Below are positions 24,820 to 34,797 of a stretch of DNA of 58,667 nt, piece after piece. Position numbers and translations under genes: made by a program. The number at the start of each line of letters is the position of its first letter. Position 1 is the stretch's first letter. The notes beneath the pieces were generated by a model. The model worked only from the letters and a program-made list of their open reading frames with translations, made no database searches and was not told the DNA's origin. Origin of the DNA: Micromonospora sp. H61 (GTDB taxonomy: Bacteria > Actinomycetota > Actinomycetes > Mycobacteriales > Micromonosporaceae). The stretch is from NCBI RefSeq assembly GCF_018070325.1, contig NZ_JAGPXY010000035.1, positions 1-58,667 of the forward strand. Reading direction: 5' to 3'.

Positions 24820-26456
24820 GCGTACACCTCCTCCTGTTGGCGGGTCCGCCGGAAGCTGACCGCCGACACCACCGCGACGATGGCGAAGATGAACAGTGAG
24901 ATGGCCGCGGCGAAGCCGAACTGTGCGGCCTGCCCACCGAACGCCAGCCGGTAGGTGTAGGTGATCAGCAGGTCGGTGGCGCCGTTGCTGGGGTTGTCCG
25001 CCGGGAACGGCGCGCCCTCGGTGGTCAGGTAGATCGCGTTGAAGTTGTTGAAGTTGAACGCGAACGACGAGATCAGCAGCGGCGAGAGCGCGACCAGCAG
25101 CAGCGGCAGGGTGACCGCCCGGAACGACTGCCAGCGCGACGCCCCGTCGACCGAGGTGGCCTCTGTCAACTCCCGTGGGATGGCCTGTAGCGCGCCGGTG
25201 GCCACCAGGAACATGTACGGGTAGCCGAGCCAGAGCTGCACCAGGATCACCGCGGCGCGGGCCGACCAGTCCTGCCCGAACCAGTCGACGCTGAGCCCGA
25301 ACAGATTGTTGATCAGCCCGAAGTCGGTGTTGAACATGTCCCGCCAGACCAACAGCATCGCGAAGGACGGCATGGCGTACGGCAGGATCAGCAACATCCG
25401 GTAGAGGTTGGTGCCCCGCATTCGGGGCGAGTGCAGCGCCAGGGCGATCAGCATGCCGAGGATGAACGTGCCGCCGGTGGAGCCGATGGCGAAGGCGAAG
25501 TTCCAGATCAGCGTGGCGAGGAACGGCCCGGAGATCCGCTCGTCGGTGAGCACCCGGGTGAAGTTGGACAGCCCGACGTTCACCTTCCAGCCCTGGGCCA
25601 GCCGCTCGCCGTCGGCGGCGACGAACGCGCCGACCTCGCCGTCCGCGGTCCAGGTCTTGCCACTGTCGCTGTCCTTGACGCAGTCGCAGCCGGCCTCGTA
25701 CGCCCGGACGGCCTTGCCCTCGTACGCCCGGGACAGGCCGGACGAGCGCAGCGCGCCTCCGGCGGTCGGCACCACCAGGTCCGTGATGTCCTTGCTGCGG
25801 GCGCTGGCCTGGCCGAAGTTCAGCACGGTGTAGCCGTCGGCCGCGGTGACCTTTCCGCCGGGGCCGACGGTGGCCGCGCCCGGATCGAGCGGACGCAGGC
25901 CCCCGGCGTCGCCGACGGAGACCGTGTCGGTTCCTGGCTTGGTGATCAGGAAGACCAGGGCGCCGGTGGCCGGGTCGCCCTTGGTGGCGACCGACAACGG
26001 GTACTGGGTGGACCCCGGGACCTGCTTGACCGACGAACTCTGGATCGCGACGATCGCGTCGTCCTTGCTGCCGCGGTGGCCGTCGCCGAAGTTGGTGAAG
26101 GCCGTGCTCGCGGTGTAGAGCACCGGCACGACCTGGAAGGCGATCAGGAAGAGCGTGCCGGGGATGAGGTACTTCGCCGGGACGTGCCGGCGGCCCAGGT
26201 ACAGATAGAACAGTGCGGCGGTGGTCAGCACCAGCACCGCCAGCCCGACCCACTTCTCGGCCGCCACGAGCGGGAAGGCCGCCCAGATCGCGATCCCGGC
26301 CACCAGGCCGAGCAGGATCACCTTCGCGGCGAGGCCGGCCGCGGTGATCGGCGCGTGGTTCCGCGCGGTACGGGAGGTGCGCGGGGACCCGGTGCGGACG
26401 GGCCCCCGGCCCGGGGCCTGCTGGGCAGGCCCCGGGCCGGACAGCGGTGTGCTCAT
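24816..26456 (-). CDS. malF: maltose/maltodextrin ABC permease MalF-like
   Basis: This 546-residue permease starts with a Pro/Arg-rich cytoplasmic head and has the long extracytoplasmic P2-type loop between membrane spans (about residues 115-285) that distinguishes MalF. An EAA loop reads ELTEATSVDGASRWQSFRAVTLPLLL. The loop contains a Cys pair in AGCDCVKD. The start codon shares its A with the malE stop (TAATG), and malG follows with ATGA overlap, so the three genes form a tight operon. Confidence 0.93.
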   Translation of the reverse strand: MSTPLSGPGPAQQAPGRGPVRTGSPRTSRTARNHAPITAAGLAAKVILLGLVAGIAIWAAFPLVAAEKWVGLAVLVLTTAALFYLYLGRRHVPAKYLIPGTLFLIAFQVVPVLYTASTAFTNFGDGHRGSKDDAIVAIQSSSVKQVPGSTQYPLSVATKGDPATGALVFLITKPGTDTVSVGDAGGLRPLDPGAATVGPGGKVTAADGYTVLNFGQASARSKDITDLVVPTAGGALRSSGLSRAYEGKAVRAYEAGCDCVKDSDSGKTWTADGEVGAFVAADGERLAQGWKVNVGLSNFTRVLTDERISGPFLATLIWNFAFAIGSTGGTFILGMLIALALHSPRMRGTNLYRMLLILPYAMPSFAMLLVWRDMFNTDFGLINNLFGLSVDWFGQDWSARAAVILVQLWLGYPYMFLVATGALQAIPRELTEATSVDGASRWQSFRAVTLPLLLVALSPLLISSFAFNFNNFNAIYLTTEGAPFPADNPSNGATDLLITYTYRLAFGGQAAQFGFAAAISLFIFAIVAVVSAVSFRRTRQQEEVYA

Positions 26457-27706
26457 TACTTGATCGAACCGGCGATCGTCTTGCCGGCCGCGGTAACCGT
26501 GCTGGTCGGGTCGGCGCCGCCGATGACGGCGGCCTCGGCCTTGCCGAACGGGTCCCAGATCGCGGCCATGGCCGGGATGGCCGGGAGCACCTGGCCGTTC
26601 TTCCCGGCCTCGATGAACTTGGCCAGGTCCGGGTCGCTGCTCTTGACCTGGTCCAGCGCGGCGGTCAGCGCCGGCGGGCGCGGGTCGGCCTGGTAGAGCG
26701 CCACGGCCAGGTCCGGCGTGGTGACGTAGTTGGCGACGAACTCCTGGGCGAGAGCCTTGTTCTTGCCCTTGGCCGCCACGTAGAACGACTGGACGCCCAC
26801 GAACGGCGCGGCCGTCTTGCCGCCGGCGAAGCCGGGAACGGCGGAGACGTCGTACTTGATGCCGGCCTTCTTCACGTCGGCGGTGGCCCAGGGCCCGGAG
26901 ACCAGGAAGGCGCACTTCTTGCCGGTGAAGGTGGCGGTCGAGTTGGTGTCGGCGATCGAGCGCTTCAGCACGCCCTCGCCCTTCTCGCCGAGCGCGGCGA
27001 TCTTCTTGAACGCGGCGATCGACTCCGGCTTGCCCACGCCCAGGTCCTTCGGGTCGTAGTCGCCGTTCGCGGTGGTGCCGAAGAGGTAACCGCCGGCCGA
27101 GGTGTACAGCGGGTAGATGTGGTACGCGTCGCCCTTCTGGCCGACCTGGAGGCAGAGCGTCTCGGTGACCTTCTTCTGCGCCTTGAGCTGCTTGCCGGTG
27201 GCGACCAGGTCCTCGATTGTCTTCGGTGCCTCGGGGGCCAGTTCGGTGTTGCGGATCAGCGCCAGGTTCTCCTGGGCGTAGGGCACGCCGTAGAGCTGGC
27301 CGTTGAACGTGACGGCCTTGACGGCGGTCTCGTTGAAGGCGGCCTTCTGCTCGTCGGACAGCTGCACCGGGTCGATGGCGCCGTTCTGGACCAGGTTGCC
27401 GATCCAGTCGTGCGCGCCGATCACCACGTCCGGGCCGCCGCCCTGGCTCGACACGGTCACGAAGTTGTTCTGGAGGTCCTCGTTCGGGACGGCCTGGACC
27501 TCGACGGTGACGCCGTTCTCCTGGCCGAACTTCTCGGTGAACGGCTTGAGGGCGGCGGTCCGCTTGTCGTCCGCCCAGATCACCAGTTTGCCGCCGGCGG
27601 CCTTGGGGGTGTCCTTCGCGGCCGGCTCGTCGCTGTCGCCGCCGCAGCCTGAGGCGGCGAGCGCCAGGGCGAAGAGGGCGACCACACCCGCGGTACGGAT
27701 GCGCAT
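26456..27706 (-). CDS. malE: maltose/maltodextrin-binding lipoprotein MalE-like
   Basis: ATG 27706 has GGAG at a proper distance upstream and begins a clear lipoprotein signal: MRIRTAGVVALFALALAASGC, with the lipobox ASGC. The 416-residue protein has the extracellular solute-binding family 1 layout: KLVIWADDKRTAALKPFTEKF, PDVVIGAHDWIGNLVQNGAI, LYGVPYAQENLALIRNT, GPWATADVKKAG and IPAMAAIWDPFGKAE. It should capture malto-oligosaccharides for MalFG. The 199-bp gap to the divergent LacI gene holds repeated GCAAG/CTTGC motifs. Confidence 0.93.
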   Translation of the reverse strand: MRIRTAGVVALFALALAASGCGGDSDEPAAKDTPKAAGGKLVIWADDKRTAALKPFTEKFGQENGVTVEVQAVPNEDLQNNFVTVSSQGGGPDVVIGAHDWIGNLVQNGAIDPVQLSDEQKAAFNETAVKAVTFNGQLYGVPYAQENLALIRNTELAPEAPKTIEDLVATGKQLKAQKKVTETLCLQVGQKGDAYHIYPLYTSAGGYLFGTTANGDYDPKDLGVGKPESIAAFKKIAALGEKGEGVLKRSIADTNSTATFTGKKCAFLVSGPWATADVKKAGIKYDVSAVPGFAGGKTAAPFVGVQSFYVAAKGKNKALAQEFVANYVTTPDLAVALYQADPRPPALTAALDQVKSSDPDLAKFIEAGKNGQVLPAIPAMAAIWDPFGKAEAAVIGGADPTSTVTAAGKTIAGSIK

Positions 27707-27770
27707 CGGTGCTCCTGTCGTCATGGCGGGTCGCCGGGGGAAGGGCGGGCCCGCCAGTGGAAACCTCTGG

Positions 27771-27885
27771 AAGTTCTTGCCAACCGGCGCATGGATGCTG
27801 CGCCGCTGCTCTCGCATGTTGCGGGGACGTTAGCAAGACGTTGCAAGTTATGGAAGGGCTTGCAGAGCACTCCGCAAGAACTTGC
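27771..27885. promoter_or_regulatory. operator region with GCAAG/CTTGC half-sites between malE and its LacI regulator
   Basis: Several related half-sites are visible: GCAAGAACTT at 27780-27771 (minus) and 27874-27883 (plus, extended to GCAAGAACTTGC), GCAAGACGTTGC at 27833-27844, TTGCAAG at 27841-27847 and CTTGCAG at 27859-27865. CTTGCAG recurs in the glucosidase promoter. From memory, CTTGCAG-type sites are bound by Streptomyces maltose regulators (MalR/Reg1). Confidence 0.65.
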
Positions 27886-27893
27886 CGGTGGGC

Positions 27894-27899
27894 TAAAGT
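27894..27899 (+). promoter_or_regulatory. -10 box of the LacI gene, leaderless type
   Basis: TAAAGT lies 6 nt before the ATG at 27906. No SD is visible between them. Confidence 0.45.
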
Positions 27900-27905
27900 G
27901 CCGCC

Positions 27906-28952
27906 ATGCGCGCTCGACTGTCCGACATCGCCCAGCAGGCCGAAGTCAGCGAGGCCACGGTGTCGCGGGTGCTCAACGACCGCCCCGGCGTGGCCCCGGA
28001 GACCCGGCAGGCCGTCCTCACCGCCCTCGACGTGCTCGGGTACGAGCGCCCGGCCCGGCTGCGTAAGCGCAGCGCAGGTCTGGTCGGCCTGGTGGTGCCG
28101 GAGCTGGACAACCCGATCTTCCCCGCCTTCGCCCAGGTCATCGAGTCCACACTGGCGCAGAGCGGTTTCACCCCGGTGCTCTGCACTCAGACCGCCGGCG
28201 GCGTGACCGAGGACGAGTACGTGGAGATGCTGCTGGACCGGCAGGTTTCCGGGATCGTCTTCGTCTCCGGCCTGCACGCCGACACGGCCGCCAACCACGA
28301 CCGCTACCGGGCGCTGCTCGCCCGGCCGTTGCCGGTCGTGATGATCAACGGGTACGTGCCCGGCATCGGCGCGCCCTTCGTCTCCTGCGACGACCGGGAG
28401 GCGGCCGAACTGGCCGTCGCCCACCTGGTCGCGCTCGGGCACCGCCGGATCGGCCTGATCACCGGCCCGGACCGGTTCGTCCCGGTGCAGCGCAAGGTGG
28501 CTGGCTGGCGCTCCGCGATGACCCGGCTGGCCGGCGTCGCCGAAGCCGACCTGGGCCCGCTGGCCGAGCTGTCACTGTTCGGGGTGGAGGGTGGCGAAGC
28601 GGCGGCCGGCCGCCTGTTGGACCGCGGCGTCACCGGCGTGGTCTGCGGCTCCGACCTGATGGCGCTCGGCGCGATCCGGGCCGCCCGTCAACGCGGCCTC
28701 GACGTCCCCGACGACCTCTCCGTGGTCGGCTATGACGACTCCCCACTGATGGCCTTCACCGATCCGCCGCTGACCACCATGCGGCAGCCGGTCACCGCGA
28801 TGGCGGTGGCCGCCGTCCGCGCCCTGGTGGACGAGATCAACGGGCACGGCGCCCCGCACTCGGAGTACCTGTTCCGCCCGGAGCTGGTGGTGCGCGGCTC
28901 CACAGCTGTCGCGCCGACCTCCGCACGCCTCTCTTACGCAAGATCTGCTTGA
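27906..28952 (+). CDS. LacI family regulator, probable MalR
   Basis: This 348-residue protein has a LacI helix-turn-helix at the start (RLSDIAQQAEVSEATVSRVLNDRPGVAPETRQAVLTAL), a hinge (LRKRSAGLVGLVVPE) and a periplasmic-binding-type ligand domain with VICGSD-like VVCGSDLMALGAI and VVGYDDSPLMAFTDPPLTTM. It lies between divergent malEFG and the downstream alpha-glucosidase. Shared CTTGCAG motifs flank it on both sides. I infer that it represses both units in the absence of maltose or a related sugar. Confidence 0.93.
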   Translation: MRARLSDIAQQAEVSEATVSRVLNDRPGVAPETRQAVLTALDVLGYERPARLRKRSAGLVGLVVPELDNPIFPAFAQVIESTLAQSGFTPVLCTQTAGGVTEDEYVEMLLDRQVSGIVFVSGLHADTAANHDRYRALLARPLPVVMINGYVPGIGAPFVSCDDREAAELAVAHLVALGHRRIGLITGPDRFVPVQRKVAGWRSAMTRLAGVAEADLGPLAELSLFGVEGGEAAAGRLLDRGVTGVVCGSDLMALGAIRAARQRGLDVPDDLSVVGYDDSPLMAFTDPPLTTMRQPVTAMAVAAVRALVDEINGHGAPHSEYLFRPELVVRGSTAVAPTSARLSYARSA

Positions 28953-28978
28953 CTCTTGCAGCGCCGGGCCGGCATATT
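28949..28978 (+). promoter_or_regulatory. alpha-glucosidase promoter with embedded CTTGCAG motif
   Basis: TTGACT (28949-28954), an 18-bp spacer and CATATT (28973-28978) lie 6 nt before the glucosidase ATG. CTTGCAG (28955-28961) directly follows the -35 box. The -35 box overlaps the LacI stop codon. Upstream, GCAAGATCTGCTTG gives another half-site pair. Confidence 0.6.
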
Positions 28979-28984
28979 GCTCGA

Positions 28985-30619
28985 ATGATCAGCACCGCCA
29001 CCCCGCCGCACGCCACCGACGACGACTGGTGGCGCTCCGCGGTCGTCTACCAGGTGTACGTCCGCAGCTTCGCCGACAGCGACGGCGACGGCACCGGCGA
29101 CCTCCAGGGCATCCGGCAGCGCCTGCCGTACCTGCGCGAGCTCGGGGTGGACGCGCTGTGGCTCACACCCTTCTACACGTCGCCGATGATCGACGGCGGG
29201 TACGACGTGGCCGACTACCGGGACGTCGACCCGATGTTCGGCACCCTCGCCGACTTCGACGCGATGATCACCGACGCGCACGCCCACGGCCTGCGGATCA
29301 TCGTCGACCTGGTGCCCAACCACACCTCCAGCGCGCACCGCTGGTTCACCGCCGCGCTCGCCGCCGGCCCCGGCTCACCGGAGCGGGCCCGTTACCTCTT
29401 CGCCGACGGCAAGGGCACCCACGGCGAGTTGCCCCCGAACGACTGGGAGAGCATCTTCGGCGGCCCCGCCTGGACCCGGATCGCTGACGGTCAGTGGTAT
29501 TTGCACCTGTTCGACCCGTCGCAGCCGGACCTGAACTGGCGTCACCCGGAGGTCCGCACCGAGTTCGAGGACGTGCTGCGGTTCTGGCTGGACCGGGGCG
29601 TCGACGGATTCCGCGTCGACGTGGCGCACGGCATGATCAAGGCGGAAGGGCTGCCGGACGTCGGCTTCAGCACGGCGACCACCGGCCAGCGCCAGGTCGA
29701 ACTGCTCGGCAAGGGCCGGCTGCCGTACTTCGACCAGGACGAGGTGCACGAGATCTACCGGGCCTGGCGGCCCATCCTGGACAGCTACCCGGGTGGCCGG
29801 ATGGCGGTCGCCGAAGCGTGGGCCGAGACACCACAGCGCCTGGCCCGCTACATCGGTCCGGACGAGTTGCACCAGGCGTTCAGCTTCGACTTCCTCGACG
29901 CCACCTGGTCGGCCGACTCGTTCCGCAAGGTGATCGACACCGCGTTGGCCGAGGCGACAGTGGTCGGGGCGCCGACCACCTGGGTGCTGTCCAACCACGA
30001 CAAGCAGCGGCACGTCACCCGGTACGGCGACGGCGTCGAAGGGCTGCGCCGAGCCCGGGCCGCCAGCCTGCTGATGCTCGCCCTGCCCGGCTGCGCCTAC
30101 CTCTACCAGGGCGAGGAACTGGGCCTGCCGGAGGTCCTCGACCTCCCCGACGAGCTGCGCCAGGATCCGGCGTTCCTGCGCACCGGCGAGAGCCGCGACG
30201 GCTGCCGGGTGCCCATCCCGTGGAGCGGCGAGCTGGCCCCGTACGGCTTCGGACCGGCCGGCAGTGAGCTGAGCTGGCTACCCGCCCCGGCGCTCTGGCA
30301 GGCGCTGTCCGTCGCGGCGCAGACCGGCGTGTCCGGCTCGACCCTGGAGCTGTACCGGACCGCGCTGCGGATCCGCCACGTTCATCCCGCGCTCGCCCTC
30401 GACGCCGACGGGTTGACCTGGCGGGAGAGCGAGCCGGGCGTGCTGGCCTTCTCCCGCTCAGCCGGCGCCTCAGTGCTGACCTGCGTGGTCAACTTCAGCG
30501 GCGCGCCGGTCCTGATCGACGGGTACGGTCAGCCGCTCGTCGCCAGCGACGAGCTCACCGAACAGGGCTCCGGCCAGCTGCTGCCAATTGACGCGGCAGT
30601 CTGGTTGGAACGGCGCTGA
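28985..30619 (+). CDS. GH13 alpha-glucosidase
   Basis: This 544-residue cytoplasmic enzyme should release glucose from imported malto-oligosaccharides. The GH13 regions are all visible: WWRSAVVYQVYVRSFADSDGDGTGDLQGI at the N-terminus, DLVPNHTS, DGFRVDVAHGM with the Asp nucleophile, MAVAEAWAE with the catalytic Glu, and LSNHDKQRHVTRYG with the transition-state Asp. The size and the QPDLNW motif fit the alpha-glucosidase branch, not the amylases. There is no signal peptide. It is 32 bp downstream of the LacI gene with its own promoter and is followed by a strong hairpin. Confidence 0.94.
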   Translation: MISTATPPHATDDDWWRSAVVYQVYVRSFADSDGDGTGDLQGIRQRLPYLRELGVDALWLTPFYTSPMIDGGYDVADYRDVDPMFGTLADFDAMITDAHAHGLRIIVDLVPNHTSSAHRWFTAALAAGPGSPERARYLFADGKGTHGELPPNDWESIFGGPAWTRIADGQWYLHLFDPSQPDLNWRHPEVRTEFEDVLRFWLDRGVDGFRVDVAHGMIKAEGLPDVGFSTATTGQRQVELLGKGRLPYFDQDEVHEIYRAWRPILDSYPGGRMAVAEAWAETPQRLARYIGPDELHQAFSFDFLDATWSADSFRKVIDTALAEATVVGAPTTWVLSNHDKQRHVTRYGDGVEGLRRARAASLLMLALPGCAYLYQGEELGLPEVLDLPDELRQDPAFLRTGESRDGCRVPIPWSGELAPYGFGPAGSELSWLPAPALWQALSVAAQTGVSGSTLELYRTALRIRHVHPALALDADGLTWRESEPGVLAFSRSAGASVLTCVVNFSGAPVLIDGYGQPLVASDELTEQGSGQLLPIDAAVWLERR

Positions 30620-30710
30620 ACGGGTAACTCGTTCTCGACCTGGTCGTTCGTCGTGCCCCGCGCCGGCGGGCGACTGGGCTACCGGCCCCTTGTGGTGGGG
30701 GGTGAGGTGC

Positions 30711-30750
30711 CACCGGCGCCGCGCGGAGTCCGCTCCGCGTGGCGCCGGTG
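30711..30750 (+). terminator. hairpin terminator after the alpha-glucosidase
   Basis: An 18-bp stem (30711-30728 with 30733-30750), containing one G-U pair, closes a TCCG tetraloop about 90 bp after the glucosidase stop codon. Confidence 0.8.
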
Positions 30751-30826
30751 TCCGTGTGCCGCCGGTGGTTAGACCCGCAGATGTCACGGGTACCGCATTG
30801 GGCACCATTACTACGGAGGTGACCCC

Positions 30827-31198
30827 ATGGTGGTACGGATCGCCCAGTGCACGCTCGACGTCGAGGACCTGGACCTGATGGTCTCGTTCTGGTCCGCGGC
30901 GCTCGGCTACGAGGTCGAGAAGGGCGACGACGGCAGCGCCAAGCTCTGGCCGCCGGGGCAGCCGTCCGCCGCCGCGCCCACCGTGTGGTTGCAGGGCTCG
31001 GGCACCGCCAAGCGGGGCAAGAACCGGCTGCACCTCGACCTGGTCGCGGACACGGACCCCCAGTCCGAGGTACGGCGGCTGGTGGGCCTCGGCGCGCGGC
31101 AGGTCGACGTCGGGCAGACCGGAGCCGAACAGTTCACGGTGCTCGCCGATCCCGAGGGCAACGAGTTCTGCGTACTGGACCGCGCGCCGACCCGCTGA
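30827..31198 (+). CDS. VOC (glyoxalase-like) superfamily protein
   Basis: This 123-residue protein has the paired beta-alpha-beta-beta-beta modules of the vicinal oxygen chelate fold: IAQCTLDVEDLDLMVSFWSAALGYEV at the start and RLHLDLVADTDPQSEVRRLVGLGA in the second half, ending with LADPEGNEFCVLD. The family covers dioxygenases, glyoxalases and antibiotic-binding proteins; the substrate is not known. An ACGGAGGTGAC SD precedes the ATG. It converges with the acidic gene at 31203. Confidence 0.85.
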   Translation: MVVRIAQCTLDVEDLDLMVSFWSAALGYEVEKGDDGSAKLWPPGQPSAAAPTVWLQGSGTAKRGKNRLHLDLVADTDPQSEVRRLVGLGARQVDVGQTGAEQFTVLADPEGNEFCVLDRAPTR

Positions 31199-31202
31199 CG
31201 TC

Positions 31203-31628
31203 TCACTTCGCGGTGAGCAACGCCGCGATCCGGGTGAAGCCGGCGCGTACCTCGGCCTCGTCCGGCGCTTCGGCGGGCTCACCGTGGCCGGCCTCGTCGG
31301 CTGCCGCGTCCAACTCCTCGTCGATCACGTCCTCGAAGTCCCCGTACAGGTCGGCCCCCTCCACCTGACGGGCCTCGTCCTCGGCGGCGACCTGCGCGGC
31401 GGCGATCTCACTGCGGATCTCGTCGGCGGACAGCGCCGGCAGCAACGGCTCCACCACGGCCATCAGCTGCTCCTCGGCCACCACCGCCTCGGCCAGGGCC
31501 AACGCGTGCGGTCGCTCGTACGGCCCGCAGACCACCGGCTCCCACTCGTCGAGATCGCCGAGCGGACCGAAAGTGATGATCCATGGCAGGCCGAGGAGCG
31601 GTGAGTCCGCCGGCAGGTCCAGTGTCAT
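31203..31628 (-). CDS. conserved hypothetical acidic protein
   Basis: This protein of about 141 residues starts with MTLDLPADSPLLGLPWIITFGPL and continues with DEWEPVVCGPYERPHALALAEAVVAEEQL, then a long Glu/Ala-rich helical region and VRAGFTRIAALLTAK. It is strongly acidic, soluble and without recognisable motifs. An upstream ATG at 31640 is possible but would add only four residues. Codon bias supports it as a real gene. The function is unknown. Confidence 0.7.
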   Translation of the reverse strand: MTLDLPADSPLLGLPWIITFGPLGDLDEWEPVVCGPYERPHALALAEAVVAEEQLMAVVEPLLPALSADEIRSEIAAAQVAAEDEARQVEGADLYGDFEDVIDEELDAAADEAGHGEPAEAPDEAEVRAGFTRIAALLTAK

Positions 31629-31721
31629 GAGTGCGCCCACCGGCTCATCATGGTCCGCGAACGCGAGCGACGACGCCGTTCTGCTCAGTTATCGCCCGTC
31701 CGACGGTCGATCGGCGGCCGG

Positions 31722-32108
31722 TCAGCCGGGGCGGACCGCGTCCAGGGCGGCGCGGACCAGGGCGAGCGCGGTGGCCGGCGGCACGCCGAGCCGGGCGGCC
31801 TCCGCCGCGTAGCCGGCCGCCGCCCGCTGCAACCGGTCGACGGCGTCGTTCCGCCCGGGGGCGACGAAGGTGCCGTTGCGCCCCCGGGTCTTCAACAGCC
31901 CGGCCGCCTCCAACTCCCGATAGGCGCGGGCCACCGTGTTCGCGGCCAACCGCAGGTCGGCGGCGAGCTGCCGGACGGTGGGCAGTCGGCTGCCCACCGG
32001 CAACCGGCCGTCGCCGATCAGCTCGGCAAGCTGCACGCGCACCTGCTCGTACGGGGGCACCGACGAATCCGGGTCGACCGAGATCAGCACCTGCGCGCCT
32101 TCCGTCAT
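31722..32108 (-). CDS. GntR family regulator, YtrA-like
   Basis: This 128-residue protein has a GntR winged helix (PPYEQVRVQLAELIGDGRLPVGSRLPTVRQLAADLRLAANTVARAYRELEAAGLLKTRGRNGTFV) and then only a short helical tail, as in the YtrA subgroup that normally regulates transporter operons. The ATG overlaps the stop codon of the YihY gene as ATGA, so the two are co-translated. Its target may be that operon or a distant one. Confidence 0.9.
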   Translation of the reverse strand: MTEGAQVLISVDPDSSVPPYEQVRVQLAELIGDGRLPVGSRLPTVRQLAADLRLAANTVARAYRELEAAGLLKTRGRNGTFVAPGRNDAVDRLQRAAAGYAAEAARLGVPPATALALVRAALDAVRPG

Positions 32109-33034
32109 CAGCCCGCACCGCCCGGCGCACCGGGGTCGATGCCCTCGTCGACATCCTTCGGTGGGGCGGGGGTTTCCGCCAGGTCCACCACTCGGCCGTT
32201 GGTGCTGGTCGCCAGGAGCGCCGCGCCGAACAGCACCAACTGGTTGAGCAGGTAGAGGTACAGCAGCAGACCAACGGCGCCGGCCACCACGGTGTACGCC
32301 GGGTTCCGCTCGGTCCGCACCACGTAGTATCGCCCGACGGTGTTCAGCAGCGTGATGCCGACAGCCACCAGTACCACCACCGGGCGCAGCCGGGACCGGC
32401 TCATCCGCAGCCGGGGCACTGCCAGCAGCAACGCGGTGGCGAGCACTGTGTTGACCAGCACGCTGAGCACCGCGCTGATGGTGGTCAGACCCACCGACCC
32501 GGTGCTGCGCAGCAGGAAACGCAGCAGCGACTCCAACGCGTCCACCGCCGCGACCGAGACGCCGAGCAGCACGAAGATGCCGATCATCACGCCCAGGTCG
32601 ACGAGCCGCCGCACCACCAGATTGCCCGGCTGCTGGTTGAGCTGGTACATCAACCGCTGCGAGGACCGGATGGCCTCGACCCAACCGATCCCGGTGAAGA
32701 CCAGGATGACCAGGCCGACCACACCGACAGTGCCGCTGGAGTTGGCGATCTGCTCGGCGTCCAGGAACGGCAGATTCTCCTTGAGGAAGTCGGCCGCCGC
32801 CGCGCTGACCTCGTCGTTGTCCTCCAGGATCGCCCCGAAGATGGAGAACGCGACAAGGGCGAGGGCGAACACGGCGAAGAAGCCGTAGTAGGCGATGGCG
32901 GCGGCCAATCGGCCGGCCAGCACCTCGCCGTACAGCACCCCGGCCCGCCACACGTGATCGAAGAGCCCCGACCGGTGGCGCGCGGCGCTCACCCAGCGGT
33001 CGATGCCCGCCTCGATCTGGCCGATCACGTTCAC
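32108..33034 (-). CDS. YihY/BrkB-type inner membrane protein
   Basis: GTG 33034 has GCGAGGA upstream and yields 308 residues; the longer frame to 33382 has a head with no resemblance to the family. Six membrane segments are visible, beginning with LAAAIAYYGFFAVFALALVAFSIF, and the family motifs VRRLVDLGVMIGIF and AVVAGAVGLLLYLYLLNQLVLFGAALLA. The exact role of YihY proteins is unsettled; an old ribonuclease assignment is not supported. The tail is Pro/Asp-rich and cytoplasmic. The GntR gene follows with a 4-nt overlap. Confidence 0.9.
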   Translation of the reverse strand: MNVIGQIEAGIDRWVSAARHRSGLFDHVWRAGVLYGEVLAGRLAAAIAYYGFFAVFALALVAFSIFGAILEDNDEVSAAAADFLKENLPFLDAEQIANSSGTVGVVGLVILVFTGIGWVEAIRSSQRLMYQLNQQPGNLVVRRLVDLGVMIGIFVLLGVSVAAVDALESLLRFLLRSTGSVGLTTISAVLSVLVNTVLATALLLAVPRLRMSRSRLRPVVVLVAVGITLLNTVGRYYVVRTERNPAYTVVAGAVGLLLYLYLLNQLVLFGAALLATSTNGRVVDLAETPAPPKDVDEGIDPGAPGGAG

Positions 33035-33143
33035 GCGATCATCCTCGCCGATCTCCCACCGCTGTAGTGGCAACCGGCTCCCGATGCTCGCCGGCCGGCG
33101 CGTCGCAGATGCTTCAGGTGCTGACGGTTCGGTTGCCGGCGCT

Positions 33144-33725
33144 TCAGTTGCCGAGGCAGAAGTCCCGACGCGGCTGCCACCTGGCCTGCCCGCTGTGCGA
33201 GAAGAGGGTGAACCCGTCGACCTCGAACATCGCGGAGAAGTCGGCCAGATCCTCGTACACCTTGTCCAGGGCCTCCGGTGCGACGTCCTGAGCCACTGTG
33301 ACGTGCGGATGGTACGGGAACCGGAGTTCGCGGTGCAGGCCCGGCGCCGCGGCGATGGCCGCGGCCAGCAGCTCGCACTCACTGATCCCGGCGGCCACCG
33401 CGACGAACACCACCTGGGTGACCGGACGGAACGTGCCGGTGCCCCGCAGGTGCAGCGTGAACGGCAGGTGCGCGGCGGCTACGGCGGCCAGGTGCCGCTC
33501 GACCGCCGGCAGGTTGGCCGTCCGGATCTCAGTGGGCCCGAGCAACGTCACGTGCGCGGGCACCGCCAGCGGATCACCGGCCTCGACCCGCCGCCGGGTG
33601 AGCAGGGCACCCCACGGCTCGGGGATGTCCACCGCGATGCCGATCTGGATGGTGTCGCCGGCCGGCGGCACCCCGCCACTGCGATCCACGCTTCGCGCCG
33701 CCCCTCCGACCACCGAGCCGTCCAC
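33144..33725 (-). CDS. 2'-5' RNA ligase / cyclic phosphodiesterase-like protein
   Basis: The protein has the two HxT motifs of the 2H phosphoesterase fold, AHVTLLGP and PHVTVAQD, about 90 residues apart. The start is uncertain: GTG 33725 gives 193 residues, while later GTG codons are possible. Members hydrolyse 2',3'-cyclic phosphates or join RNA ends; the substrate here is unknown. It follows trpS by 13 bp on the same strand and is probably co-transcribed with it. Confidence 0.8.
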   Translation of the reverse strand: MDGSVVGGAARSVDRSGGVPPAGDTIQIGIAVDIPEPWGALLTRRRVEAGDPLAVPAHVTLLGPTEIRTANLPAVERHLAAVAAAHLPFTLHLRGTGTFRPVTQVVFVAVAAGISECELLAAAIAAAPGLHRELRFPYHPHVTVAQDVAPEALDKVYEDLADFSAMFEVDGFTLFSHSGQARWQPRRDFCLGN

Positions 33726-33738
33726 CTGTACCGCGGAG

Positions 33739-34764
<1,026 letters not shown>

Positions 34765-34797
34765 GGCGATAATTCTGTCAGCAAGCAACCCGGTCCG

